From NCBI GenBank assembly GCA_015680685.1, contig MNCI01018984.1, positions 7,444 to 29,845 of the forward strand: DNA of 22,402 bases. The letters run 5' to 3'. Source of the stretch: Gnetum montanum (taxonomy: Eukaryota > Streptophyta > Gnetopsida > Gnetales > Gnetaceae). Below the pieces are notes generated by a model, which was given only the letters and a program-made list of their open reading frames with translations, did not search any database and was not told where the DNA came from. The position numbers were made by a program, and so were the translations under genes. This document shows, one piece after another, positions 7,429 through 17,020 of this stretch (position 1 is the first letter of the stretch; each line of letters begins with the position of its first letter).

Positions 7429-9020
7429 ATGGCCTACAAGAAGGTTGGGACATCTAGGGTGACACCAAAGAAGAAATCCAAGGGTAGTTCCAGCAATGCG
7501 CCATCCTCTTATGTGCTGCAATTTCAAAATTCAAGTGCAACATAGGTTTAAGGTAACTCGAATCACAAATATTATTACTAAGTGCTCTCTTTCGTTTCTT
7601 GCACATAGGTAAGCTACTTTAATGGATTATTTCTCGGTGTTGAATTAGGGAAACCTTATTGCAATGAATTTTTTGGTTCCTAAAGTGTTGATTCATGAAT
7701 TTTATTGCAATATTATTGTTTCAAATGTTGTTGTTGGAGCATTCACTTTCATGGTCAGGGATCTTCTCATTGAGGTCTCTCCCCAACTTGTGAATGCAAT
7801 CCTTGGGATCTCTAGTGCAAATGTCTTCTGGGAAACCATTGATACCATGCATGAAATTTATACAAATGGTATAATGCCCATAGGACATGATGAATTTTAT
7901 GATCTTCTGTTTGGGAAAGATGTATTCTTTGACAGAGGTCATATTGAGAGGAGCATGATGATTCCTAATGCTTCCACCTTGTCTCTTATCATGTTGTATA
8001 ACATTATGGTAAAAGAGGGGAGTTATAGTTATCTGCTTCCATCCCAATCATTTGTGCTTTATTGTATTCTCATAGGATGACCATTAGATTTAAGGGATAC
8101 ACTCTACTAGGAAATGTTGAGTCCATTTGCCAAGGAAAGAATCCTTGGACATTCTTACCTCAATAACTTGTTGATATGTTAGAAGAATGTGCCTATTCTA
8201 GAGATGCCTTTACTCAAAGGAAAGAGCAACCTTATTGAATATGTTAAGAAGAGAAGTGTTTCTCATGTAGTTGAAGCAGGACTGAGTACTAGATCGTAGA
8301 AGAAGAAGAAGAAAGCATTATCATCAAGGACCTCTCCCTAGCTGAGCATATCCAAATCTAGTTGTGCCTAGATCAGTTCTTCATTGATGAGGCTTCTTTG
8401 ACCTTTTTCACAAGCCATCGGGAAGCTTGGGAGAAGCATCTCTTACTTGCATGAGAGTTTGGATGCAGCTAGTATTCCTCTCTTTTGATGGGTAGGAGTT
8501 TGAGGAGGTTACTATTCCTCCTATTTTTGATAGTGAGGAGAACATTTCTATTCCACCAAAGAACTTTGCATCAGTGGAACCTTCTTGTGCACATAATTTA
8601 GGGATGGAATCAAACTCTAAGCCTGAGGCATCACCATCTCATGTCCAGGGAGAGCATCATGTTCCCATGCAGCAACCTGAGCATCATGATCTTGCACCAC
8701 CAGTACATTCAATTCCTCCATTAGCTAATGCTCCTAACTCATTTGAGTAGTAAGCTATGGAGAGTATCTTTGGGACCACATCCTAATGGGTACCAGATCA
8801 GTAGCCTCTAGTTTAGCCAGATCCACTATCTTTATCTTGATTTGGATTGAAGCTTCATCCTTGGCAAGCTCCCATTCAAAAGCTTGAGCCATCTAATGAG
8901 GATGAGCATAGGTTGAGCCAATCCAACACTAGTAGTGATGATGATGAGGAGAAGACTTATCATCCATCCTTAGCAGTGGAGGGATTTGAATTTGAGGATG
9001 TGACCAAGGTTAGTGATTAG
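7429..9020 (+). pseudogene. Decayed 'putative plant transposon protein'-like gene
   Basis: Coding signal can be followed across several stops and frame changes. It starts at ATG 7429 with MAYKKVGTSRVTPKKKSKG, a basic Ser/Lys-rich N terminus. The best block is 7664-8080, with VLIHEFYCNIIVSN, FTFMVRDLLIEVSPQLVNAI and later MIPNASTLSLIMLYNIM. This matches the general pattern of the plant domain (Pfam PF20167 as I recall it) found in LTR passengers: LVREFYANL, then a V-x-G/R-x-x-hydrophobic-F-S-P-x-x-IN-x-LLG motif. Coding then continues past a stop with FAKERILGHSYLNNLL. The C-terminal part is acidic and ends EFEDVTKVSD. The gene's function is unknown even in intact relatives. It sits alone between the two LTRs. 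The family name comes from motif memory, not a search. Confidence 0.55.
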
Positions 9021-9088
9021 GGACCTTGGGTGATCATTTTCTCTCTCTTTTTTTGTTAATGTCCAAAAGGGAAAGAAGTTTTTGATTC

Positions 9089-9230
9089 TCACATATGTGA
9101 TTTTTGGACTTTCACATATGTGCTTGATTATGTATGATGCTACCATTTGTATAGACAATTGGTTGTATTGGATAGTTGTGAATTTATGTGGACAATTGGC
9201 TGTATGGATAGTTGTGGATGAGTTAAAGAC
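9089..9230. repeat. Short palindromes and a 37-bp tandem duplication
   Basis: The palindrome CACATATGTG occurs twice about 22 bases apart near 9090 and 9112. Just after, a 37-base unit beginning gacaattgg is duplicated at 9154 and 9191, each ending in ggatagttgtg. These lie in the untranslated interior between the decayed gene and the 3' LTR. Confidence 0.55.
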
Positions 9231-9427
9231 TGATGGTGATTCCTTTGTTATCTCTATGTGGTGTACTTTGATATTTACTTTTGCATCATTTCATTATTTT
9301 CCACGTATTACTAAACTACCTTGAACCTCAACACTTTATCCTAGTCCCTAGTTGCCATAGGAATTTATATGTCTTAATATTTTTATTGGTTTTTATCTCA
9401 CCCATTTCTTAAGTTTTGTACATCATC

Positions 9428-9440
9428 AAAAATGGAAAGA
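9428..9440 (+). promoter_or_regulatory. Polypurine tract of the non-autonomous element
   Basis: The sequence aaaaatggaaaga lies one base before the LTR start TGTTG at 9442 and is preceded by catcatc. This is close to the catcatcaaaaagggggaga tract seen before the 3' LTR of many plant SIRE-type copia elements. It would prime plus-strand cDNA synthesis. One purine is mutated to T at 9433. Confidence 0.7.
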
Positions 9441-9622
9441 TTGTTGAACTTTTGGTATGTCAAAACATTAAGACAAATGTAGTACATAGATGTTTGTGTG
9501 GTTGTTGTGTTTGTAGGGCAAGAACTTGGATTGAGACATCTACAAGGTTTTAAGAAAGCATGTGGAAGTTCAAGAGCATGGACAAGGAACGAAGATTTCA
9601 AAGTGCAAAGGGAATTGAAGAA

Positions 9623-9867
9623 AGACGTCTCCAAGAAACAACAAACGTCTTGGCCAAAGTGAAGTAGAATTAGTGAAGACATCTTGTAGAAACAGTAGAC
9701 ATCTACCATCAAGCAAAGACGTCTTTAAGAAATAGTAGACATCTTGGCCGAGTTGAAGGTTGCTCACATGAAGACATCTTTAAAAAATAGTAGACATTTT
9801 TTTTGTGAGAAAGACATCTTCATGAAGACGTCTCCACAAAGATGTCTTTCCTATGGAGAAGATGTCT
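9623..9867. promoter_or_regulatory. 20-bp-phased AGACGTCT palindrome array, LTR copy 2 (U3)
   Basis: Octamers start at 9623, 9643, 9677, 9697, 9717, 9737, 9772, 9792, 9812, 9826, 9840 and 9860, spaced 20, 34, 20, 20, 20, 35, 20, 20, 14, 14 and 20. Perfect AGACGTCT occurs at 9623, 9717 and 9826. Others are AGACATCT or AGATGTCT. The array lies about 115 to 360 bases upstream of the LTR's TATA box, the position of an enhancer. GACGTC is a known binding core for plant bZIP factors (C-box); use by the element is inferred. Confidence 0.82.
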
Positions 9868-9980
9868 TTCCAAAATGAAGGTCTAATGTAGAAATATGTC
9901 TTAGTCTTGAAGAAGATGTATCCAATGATTGTTACATAGCCATTGCACAAATTCTGAGGTGATTTTAGAAACATATAGGC

Positions 9981-9986
9981 TATAAG
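9981..9986 (+). promoter_or_regulatory. Probable TATA box of the 3' LTR
   Basis: TATAAG follows cataggc-like sequence within the LTR, downstream of the palindrome array, where a copia U3/R junction is expected. No second TATA candidate nearby is better placed. Confidence 0.5.
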
Positions 9987-10613
9987 AAGACTTCATTCTC
10001 TTGGAAAATATGCAAGCATTGTGTACCATCAAGTGTCATTATCAAGCAATCATTGTATACATCATTCTCTTGTTATTATTCCTCATTGTACTATCTTTTG
10101 TCTGTTGTAAGTGGTTAAAGTGAGTTATACCTCAAAGTACAAGGATCAACAAATTTAGTTACATTCTTTCCATGTAATTGTTTTTCTCTTTTGTTATCTT
10201 GTGGGGCTGATGTGCTTCTTGCAAGAAGGCATCTTGCTTAAGCTTGTTAGCCTCCTACACGATTGAGTGTTGGTGTAGCGCCATAACACTTTGGAATGGA
10301 GCTCAAGCTGTAAAGGTTGTGAGATCCTAGAAAGCACATTCTAAGCTTGTCGAGACCTTGCGGGATTGTGTAGATTCGTTACATTGAATCACTTTAGCGC
10401 AAAGCTTAGAGCATGTATAGGGTGTGGTACCCTTCATATAACATTCGAAGAGTAACAAAATCTGGAGGTGTGCTAGTGAACTATCCTCCGAGTGTGGACT
10501 ACCCAAGTTGGGGAACAACATTAATTTCACTGTGTGCTTTATTTCAAAGGATTTTTAATTTGGGAAACTTATTCTTCCTTGCCATGCCCCCCACAACTCT
10601 CTCCCCCACCCCC

Positions 10614-11362
10614 NNNNNNNNNNNNNNNNNNNNNNNNNNNNNNNNNNNNNNNNNNNNNNNNNNNNNNNNNNNNNNNNNNNNNNNNNNNNNNNNNNNNNNN
10701 NNNNNNNNNNNNNNNNNNNNNNNNNNNNNNNNNNNNNNNNNNNNNNNNNNNNNNNNNNNNNNNNNNNNNNNNNNNNNNNNNNNNNNNNNNNNNNNNNNNN
10801 NNNNNNNNNNNNNNNNNNNNNNNNNNNNNNNNNNNNNNNNNNNNNNNNNNNNNNNNNNNNNNNNNNNNNNNNNNNNNNNNNNNNNNNNNNNNNNNNNNNN
10901 NNNNNNNNNNNNNNNNNNNNNNNNNNNNNNNNNNNNNNNNNNNNNNNNNNNNNNNNNNNNNNNNNNNNNNNNNNNNNNNNNNNNNNNNNNNNNNNNNNNN
11001 NNNNNNNNNNNNNNNNNNNNNNNNNNNNNNNNNNNNNNNNNNNNNNNNNNNNNNNNNNNNNNNNNNNNNNNNNNNNNNNNNNNNNNNNNNNNNNNNNNNN
11101 NNNNNNNNNNNNNNNNNNNNNNNNNNNNNNNNNNNNNNNNNNNNNNNNNNNNNNNNNNNNNNNNNNNNNNNNNNNNNNNNNNNNNNNNNNNNNNNNNNNN
11201 NNNNNNNNNNNNNNNNNNNNNNNNNNNNNNNNNNNNNNNNNNNNNNNNNNNNNNNNNNNNNNNNNNNNNNNNNNNNNNNNNNNNNNNNNNNNNNNNNNNN
11301 NNNNNNNNNNNNNNNNNNNNNNNNNNNNNNNNNNNNNNNNNNNNNNNNNNNNNNNNNNNNNN
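10614..11362. other. Assembly gap (749 N)
   Basis: The sequence is unknown here. The gap starts directly after a C-rich run (ccccccacaactctctccccc...), which may be why assembly or sequencing failed. It hides the end of the 3' LTR and the return into the host copia element. Confidence 0.99.
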
Positions 11363-12299
11363 AGTGAAAATAGATTTTGCCTTTATATAAGTAATGTTTT
11401 TAAGGCATTAGCTTATTGAATGTTTTATAAGTAAGGAGGATTGGGAAGGCTTGTACCATCTTCACTACCAAGATTTCAATTGTATAGTTAAAGATACCAT
11501 ATTCTAGCTTCGTAGAAATCATTGCCTATGACACATGTGTTAAAGACAAGAAGAATGTCATTTAATGGCCTCTATGGAATCTTCTCTCTACCACAATGAA
11601 GAAGTGGTGAAGGAAGATAGCCAAGTGGATTGGTTATGAATTTTAAAAAATAAATTAAAGGCTTAGGAACTTAGCTATTGTCATTTCTCATCCCTACGTT
11701 TTTTTATATGGTTACCTTCTTTTTAGTTTTGTTAAAGTTTTTATTAACTCTAAGTTATTACAAGTCACTACGATGTTGAAAGATAGAAATAAATAATTTT
11801 TATAAAAAGTATTTATCAAAGTGTTTGCAAAATAAGAGTAGACAGTCATGGAGCTACTTGCATTGAAGTAGTAAGAAGGAGTTCAAATAGAAGGCAGGTA
11901 TGTGCCACACTGATCTTATTTGTTATCATCCATGATGAATTTAATTTTGTACCATCGCAGGTTTGAGCATAAGATTTCTCATTATGAGTCATCCATAAAC
12001 TTTTTTAAACCTTTAGTGAAGAAGAGCCCTATGAAAGAAACTTTATATCATGAGGCCGCATGGAAATATATTGAAGTAGTAAATCAAGACAATTATCTAG
12101 CAACCATGCAATACATGATCATAAATAATATTAGCCAATTGACCAAATCCTTCTCCATTGAAGTGAGTAATGATTTACTTTATGACTTAATGGTTTTGAA
12201 TTACACGATGATAGGATACTACTTTAAGACTAGGGTTTTTTGAACAATGCTAAACAACAATAAGTAGGTCTTTAAGAATGCTCTAGCATAAATAAGTAC

Positions 12300-12683
12300 T
12301 TAAATAAAGATTTGAGGAAGACTTACAAAGATAAAGAAACATTTGCTAAAGCCTTTAATAAATATAAATATGAGGTAAATTAAACCCTAAAATTAGCCAA
12401 GAAATAAGCCAAAGAGTTGGAAGAGCTCAAGTAAGCAAGAATCATTGTAGGATCCAACATTGATCCTAAGCTAGTAAATAGTGTTCAGAACTTAATGGTA
12501 AAGGTGATGGAGTTTGAAACTAAGAAATTTTCAATAAAAAAGAAAAACTCCACATTTCTACAAGATCTAGAAAGTGTGCAAAAGAAAAATTTTTATTTAA
12601 TTATGCATAACTCTAGTTTGAGAGAGGATTTCAATGAGGAAAGGGAAAGTTTAAATGCCATGGTGAAGAAGCTACAAGATTAA
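12300..12683 (+). pseudogene. Broken coiled-coil-like frame within the copia-like element
   Basis: Across two or three stops the plus strand reads a run of charged heptad-like sequence, including KDKETFAKAFNKYKYEV, KLVNSVQNLMVKVMEFETKK and MVKKLQD. The last 62 codons (12495-12683) are open. Coiled-coil segments are common in the C-terminal gag region of SIRE-type copia elements, but no zinc knuckle follows here, so I cannot assign it. It could also be an unrelated passenger. Confidence 0.3.
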
Positions 12684-13477
12684 GCAATAATTGAGGAGTT
12701 CATTGCCCACTATAAATAATTGGTAATGTCATTTTCATTGTTGGATCATGAATTACCAATTATTTTCACTATGGGTCCACTATCATTATAGGTTGTATAA
12801 TGAACTAAAAGAAAAGTTCTTCAAGAAGCCTAGTTTAGATTAAAAATCCTTAAGTCTTGGTTCTAGTGTCACCATCATTGTTAAGTGAATTATTACCTTC
12901 TAAATCTATAATGAAAGATACAACTCCCAAGTCAAGGGAGAGTCATCAACTAGTGCTTTTGACAATTTGTTGAATGCAAATATAGACTCTTTTACTAACT
13001 AATGACATTTGTTTTAAAGCTCTCTTATCTTATTATGTTTAATACTTTTGTAGTTGAGGGTGAAGTTAAAATATTATTGAATTTTCATGGCAATCATATT
13101 TTCTTTCTAGATGGTTTATGTTTTCCTTATAATATATTTTGAAAGAGATAAGATCTCTAATGTCTCTAGTTATTATTTCTTATATTTCTAATGAACTTAA
13201 AGGCAAAAATAATTTATAATATGATTCTAGGAAAATAAATTTCTCACTATCATTAGTATTTTTCTTAAGCCAATTGGTACTCAGTTGAAATGATTATCTA
13301 TAAGGAATTTTTATTAGAACTTACTACTCCACAACCATTGGTAGTGGAAAAAAGTTTTGATTCTTTTTATTGTATTGTGAAAAAGCTAAAATAATATTCT
13401 TTATTAGTTAATAATTTTTTAACTCATAGAATGATAATTAGATAGTTAAGTACATTAAAATTTTGAATGTTAAGCTT

Positions 13478-13486
13478 GAGGGATGG
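13478..13486 (+). promoter_or_regulatory. Polypurine tract before the copia-like 3' LTR
   Basis: gagggatgg lies directly before TGTTAAG. With its left neighbour it reads aagcttgagggatgg, close to the aagcttgagggggag tract that precedes the 3' LTR of many plant copia elements. The interior T is a likely mutation. Confidence 0.65.
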
Positions 13487-14044
13487 TGTTAAGAATTTGA
13501 TATGTTGTATCAAGTTCAATGTTTTAAATAAGGCCTATATTGGGTGATGTCCTAAACTCATGTTTACACTGTTATGATGATGTTTGTTATTTCACATTTA
13601 ATAATTAGTTATTTCTCTAAATACTTGTTAATATGTTATTGACTAATTGTCATATCTATTTCTATAATCAACATGATGGTTTTTTCATAACTATATATAC
13701 ATCTAGTTTTCATGTTCAAGACATACATTAAATACATTAGAGATTGACTAGTTACTTAGCTAAACATCTTAGAATATATTTTTTGTCTTCCGATTTACAC
13801 ACAATGTATTATAATTAATACCATGATGTTAAAAAATTTATAATGTTATTAAACATTAATATTTTTTATTAATTTATATTAACATAGTTTTTTATTTATT
13901 TCTTTGGACCTTGTGATCTTCGTGATCACAAAATTTAATAAAGCATTTATATCCAATGATTAGGAAAAGTCATTTTCTATAGCACCTCTCTCATATAGCT
14001 TCAATTAACTATATCATATACTTTTAAAATATCAAGCTTTAACA
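13487..14044 (+). repeat. 3' LTR of the copia-like element (558 bp)
   Basis: It starts TGTTAAG after a polypurine tract and ends TTAACA at 14044, a six-base inverted terminus. The first ~240 bases match 6611-6836 and the last ~100 match 6505-6607. Between lies AT-rich sequence with ccttgtgatcttcgtgatcac. The right flank is LINE sequence, so the element inserted into a LINE. The five bases caatc (14045-14049) would be the target duplication; no copy of them lies next to 6611. Confidence 0.72.
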
Positions 14045-14045
14045 C

Positions 14046-15720
14046 AATCCTAGGCTATTTTTACGAATAAGTTAAATAAATAATCTCTTGCACTAGAAGC
14101 ATTTGATCTAAGATTTGTCTCCCTTATACAAAACTAACTTATTCTTTAGTAATGAAAGGAGGTGTCATCTTTTGTAACTGAAGCATTATAAGTTTTGAAC
14201 AAATTTCATAGAAAGAAGTACACAAGTTAATAGGCTGATAATCTTTATGATCAATATCATCCATTTTTGTTTTACAGTAGAATCATCCAAGTACATTCCA
14301 TTTTGATTTCATCCTCCTAATTCTTCAAAATTCAAATACAACATTAAAAATACCCTTTTGAATAATCTTTCAAAAATGTTTATAAAAACCAAATGAAAAA
14401 CCATCCATAGCTAGAGCTTTTTAGAAATCCATGAAGAAAACCATTGTTTGAATTTCCTTTGTAGTAGGAGAGTAGTTGAATAATAGGATATCCTCATGTG
14501 ATAAATAATGATCAATGCTTGGTATAATTTTCTCCATATCTTGCTTATGTGAAATGTGATTTAAGTTAAAAAAGTTTTATAAAATTGAATAGTAATTACT
14601 ATAATACCAGTCACTTCATGTACTAAGTATTCATTCTTGTTTCATAAGGCTGATATGCAATTCCTCTTATGTTGTAGTGAAGCATTCATATGAGAAAATA
14701 TGGAACCCTCATTTCCAAAAGCAAAATAGTTTATTTGAGATCTCTGCCAACAATTTATCTTTCCTGATGTTGAATGTCATAATATTCTTGAAGATAGTTC
14801 ATCTCTATTTTTGATCACTTGATGTCCAACCTTCCTCATACAAATTTATTTGGGCTTCTTGAATATTTTACAAACACTCATGTTTTATTTGCTTTCAATT
14901 TCAAGGATTAAGTTGCTTCTAAGTAAGGATCTCTTGTCTCAAAATTTGGAATTTTTGCAAAACCCTACATTGAGAAGTACCTTGTATAGTAAATTATCAT
15001 TATTGTTTTGCAATCTTATGCATATTTCAAAAGTCATTATAGTTTTCTTCTATTTAAAAATAGGATTTAGTTATTGTAATTATTCTATCCAAAAAGTAGA
15101 GGCCAATGATTAGAAGAGGTCCTAGTTAGTCTTTCAGGTTTTGCACATGAAAATAAATTAAGCCAACTATCATCATAATGTGATCTAACTTACTATTAAT
15201 ATAATCTTTGTCTTGCCTCATGTTTATTCAAGTATACTCATCTTGAAACTATAGAAGATCCATAAAACCTACGCTATAAATTACTATTACAAAAATCTCA
15301 TTACCTACATTCTAAATTCTTTCATAGTCAATTTTCTTTAAAGGATGTAAAATGATATTAAAATCTCCTAAAACACATAATAGTTTATTTATAAAAGCAT
15401 AAATATTAGAAAAATTCTACCAAAATGCCTTCTTTCCTTGTAGCCTCACTGAACCATAAACATTAACAACATTTATTTCTCATTTATCTCAATAGCTATC
15501 ATGGTAGCATTTTTAAAAAGTAGATGTTTCTTAAAATATCTATGCTAAACTATTCAAATTTTGCTAGATCAACCCTATATTGCAAAGAAAACATATCTCA
15601 CCTTACCAAAAATTTTTCTCCACTTAAAATACTTCATTCTTCATTTTTTTTCTTGAATGCACATTTTATTAGAAATTTCACAACAACACCAATGTTAAAT
15701 GATTTCCTAAGGTAAGGGAT
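14046..15720 (-). pseudogene. Decayed L1-type LINE ORF2: endonuclease and reverse transcriptase, 3' part missing
   Basis: Minus-strand reading shows the plant LINE order. Endonuclease: NVVNVYGSVRLQGKKAFW near 15430-15470, then VLGDFNIILHPLKKI near 15330-15370 (the GDFN motif), then LDH at 15180-15188 where the catalytic SDH stood (Ser to Leu). RT N-terminal part: TTKEIQTMVFF, a KAPGPDG remnant KALAMDGFSFGFY near 14405-14440, then DHKDYQPINLC near 14215-14245 and GRQILDQMLLVQEIIYL near 14085-14130. Many stops interrupt it, several at CAA, CAG or CGA codons as deamination would give. The reading ends at the copia LTR (14044), before the RT catalytic FADD-type motif. ORF2 would nick target DNA and reverse-transcribe the LINE RNA. 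Sequence 15720-16450 may hold the upstream part but is too decayed to assign firmly. Confidence 0.75.
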
Positions 15721-16721
15721 TGTTGTAACCCTCACATTCTAGCAAATGATCTTCATTTGGGCATGGAGGCTGAGGATCATCTATGCCATTATCCAATAGA
15801 TTAAAACACATAATAGTATGTGGAAGTTACTTGTAATTAATTCTTAGTCATGTCTTTTGGTTAATATTTGTTAGTTGTGGCTTCTCCAATGGGATTGGTA
15901 GCAATAGTATAAGTGTTGCCTCTATTGCTAAAAAGGATCATTACCTAGAGCCACAGTACTCATCTCATTGAGTGGAGTCCCAAGAGGGTCGGTAGATGAG
16001 TGAAAGCCTAACCTCTTCGAGTGCTTGTGCCTTTGCTATTAAAACTAGAAAATCATCCTAATCTTTCTCAAGTTCAAACTAGGTTTGAATGTTCCAAACT
16101 ATAGTAGGATCTATTGTAGAATACTAAGATCTGAGAATCCATCTATTAACTTCCCTTTTTTTAGGTTGAAAGTGTAAGACATAAGGATCGTACCAATTTA
16201 GTTTGAGATCCATCATTTCTTTGACATTTACATAAATATGTATTTTAAGATTTGTAGCTTATGGATCAAATTTTCACCACACAAGAAATCATTTTAGTCA
16301 CATTGCAAATTTGAGAAACTTGATGTATCATACTCACTTTTGTTATAGAGAAATAACAATACCTTCATCTTGAAAAATATTTCTTATTCTACACATTGCA
16401 TCTTGAAGCCTAAGGATGAAAAAGCCAATTATCATCAAGGTACTTGTCTACCTCCATAAAAAATGAGTTTCTTTCTTTCTTGGTTTGACATTGAAGAATC
16501 TATAAATGATCAAACAACCTTCAAATAGCTAATGAGTATCCCTAGCTATGAAAAATACTCATCATCTTCATAACTATAAATACATAATCCATCCATTCAA
16601 CTAGAGAATTATGAATGTATACCTATTGTTGTTCATTTACATTACTATCTACTTCAAAAATACTTGCATCAAGAGTTACAAATGTAGTACATTTAGATAT
16701 ATTATGCTATTATATCCCCTT
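15721..16721. other. Decayed AT-rich stretch, possibly the upstream LINE part
   Basis: The minus strand gives scattered fragments (for example KYLDDNWLFHP near 16420, and IYVNVKEMMDLKLNWYDPYV near 16180-16240) that could be remnants of the LINE first frame, whose plant version carries a DUF4283-type domain. Stops are frequent and I cannot confirm it. Nothing else is recognisable. Confidence 0.25.
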
Positions 16722-16925
16722 GCTACAACCTCACCAATGCATCAAACCCTTACTACAATCTTTGTTGAAATCCTCATTGATACATCAAACCTATGCTACA
16801 ATCTTCATTGAAATCCTCACCAGTGCATCAAAAGTTTATCATAGTCTTTACCAAAACCCTCATTGATGCATCAATCCCTCATCAACACATCAAATGCTTA
16901 TTGCAATATTCATTGAAATCCTCAA
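16722..16925. repeat. 43-bp minisatellite, about four to five copies
   Basis: Full units of exactly 43 bases start at 16753, 16796 and 16839, each of the type ctacaatctt..ttgaaatcctca..gatgcatcaaac. A shortened unit precedes them at 16722 (missing 13 bases) and shortened units follow at 16882 and 16901. Copies differ at several positions, so the array is old. Confidence 0.8.
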
Positions 16926-17020
16926 AATTAAAAGTTTTTGATAGGTGGTATTGTGTATAAACAACTTAAACCTAAATATCTTGCCTTCAAATATTTTGCT
17001 AAAAATAATATTTTAAGAAT

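Larger units (their letters stand above)
6837..10613 (+). mobile_element. Non-autonomous LTR retrotransposon with a transposon-protein-like gene and palindrome-array LTRs
   Basis: Two LTRs in direct orientation start at 6837 and 9442 with TGTTGA and align without a gap for about 380 bases at a constant offset of 2605. They flank about 2.1 kb holding one decayed gene with no gag, protease, RT or integrase. The 3' LTR is preceded by catcatcaaaaatggaaaga, which resembles the polypurine tract of many plant copia elements of the SIRE type. This makes it a LARD-like passenger, probably mobilised by a related autonomous copia; that partner is inferred. The upstream LTR lacks the TATA and later part that the downstream LTR has, so its end or the following leader has been deleted. 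The 3' boundary is lost in the N gap. Confidence 0.7.
9442..10613 (+). repeat. 3' LTR of the non-autonomous element, runs into the gap
   Basis: It begins TGTTGAACTT right after the polypurine tract. U3 contains the phased palindrome array, then a TATA box at 9981. The later part holds a perfect 14-bp palindrome CTTCTTGCAAGAAG at 10215-10228. No convincing CA end with target duplication is visible before the N run at 10614, so the length (at least about 1.17 kb) and end are unknown. Confidence 0.7.
11363..13486 (+). mobile_element. Decayed interior of a copia-like LTR element, coding part not recognised
   Basis: This stretch lies between the gap and the polypurine tract of the LTR at 13487. 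Frames are short and broken. The only coherent ones are at 11920-12243 (107 codons, no known motif) and a Lys/Glu/Leu-rich stretch near 12300-12683. I see no RT (YVDD), integrase or RNase H motif of copia type in any frame, so the usual pol has been lost, lies in the gap, or was never present. 12684-13477 shows nothing beyond AT-rich decay. Confidence 0.45.

Noticed and set aside
7721-8047. 108-codon minus-strand frame
   Set aside because: It is antisense to the best-preserved block of the plus-strand transposon-protein-like gene.
10413-11390. Long open frame across the N gap
   Set aside because: Most of the frame is N; only the edges are sequence and they match LTR, not coding DNA.
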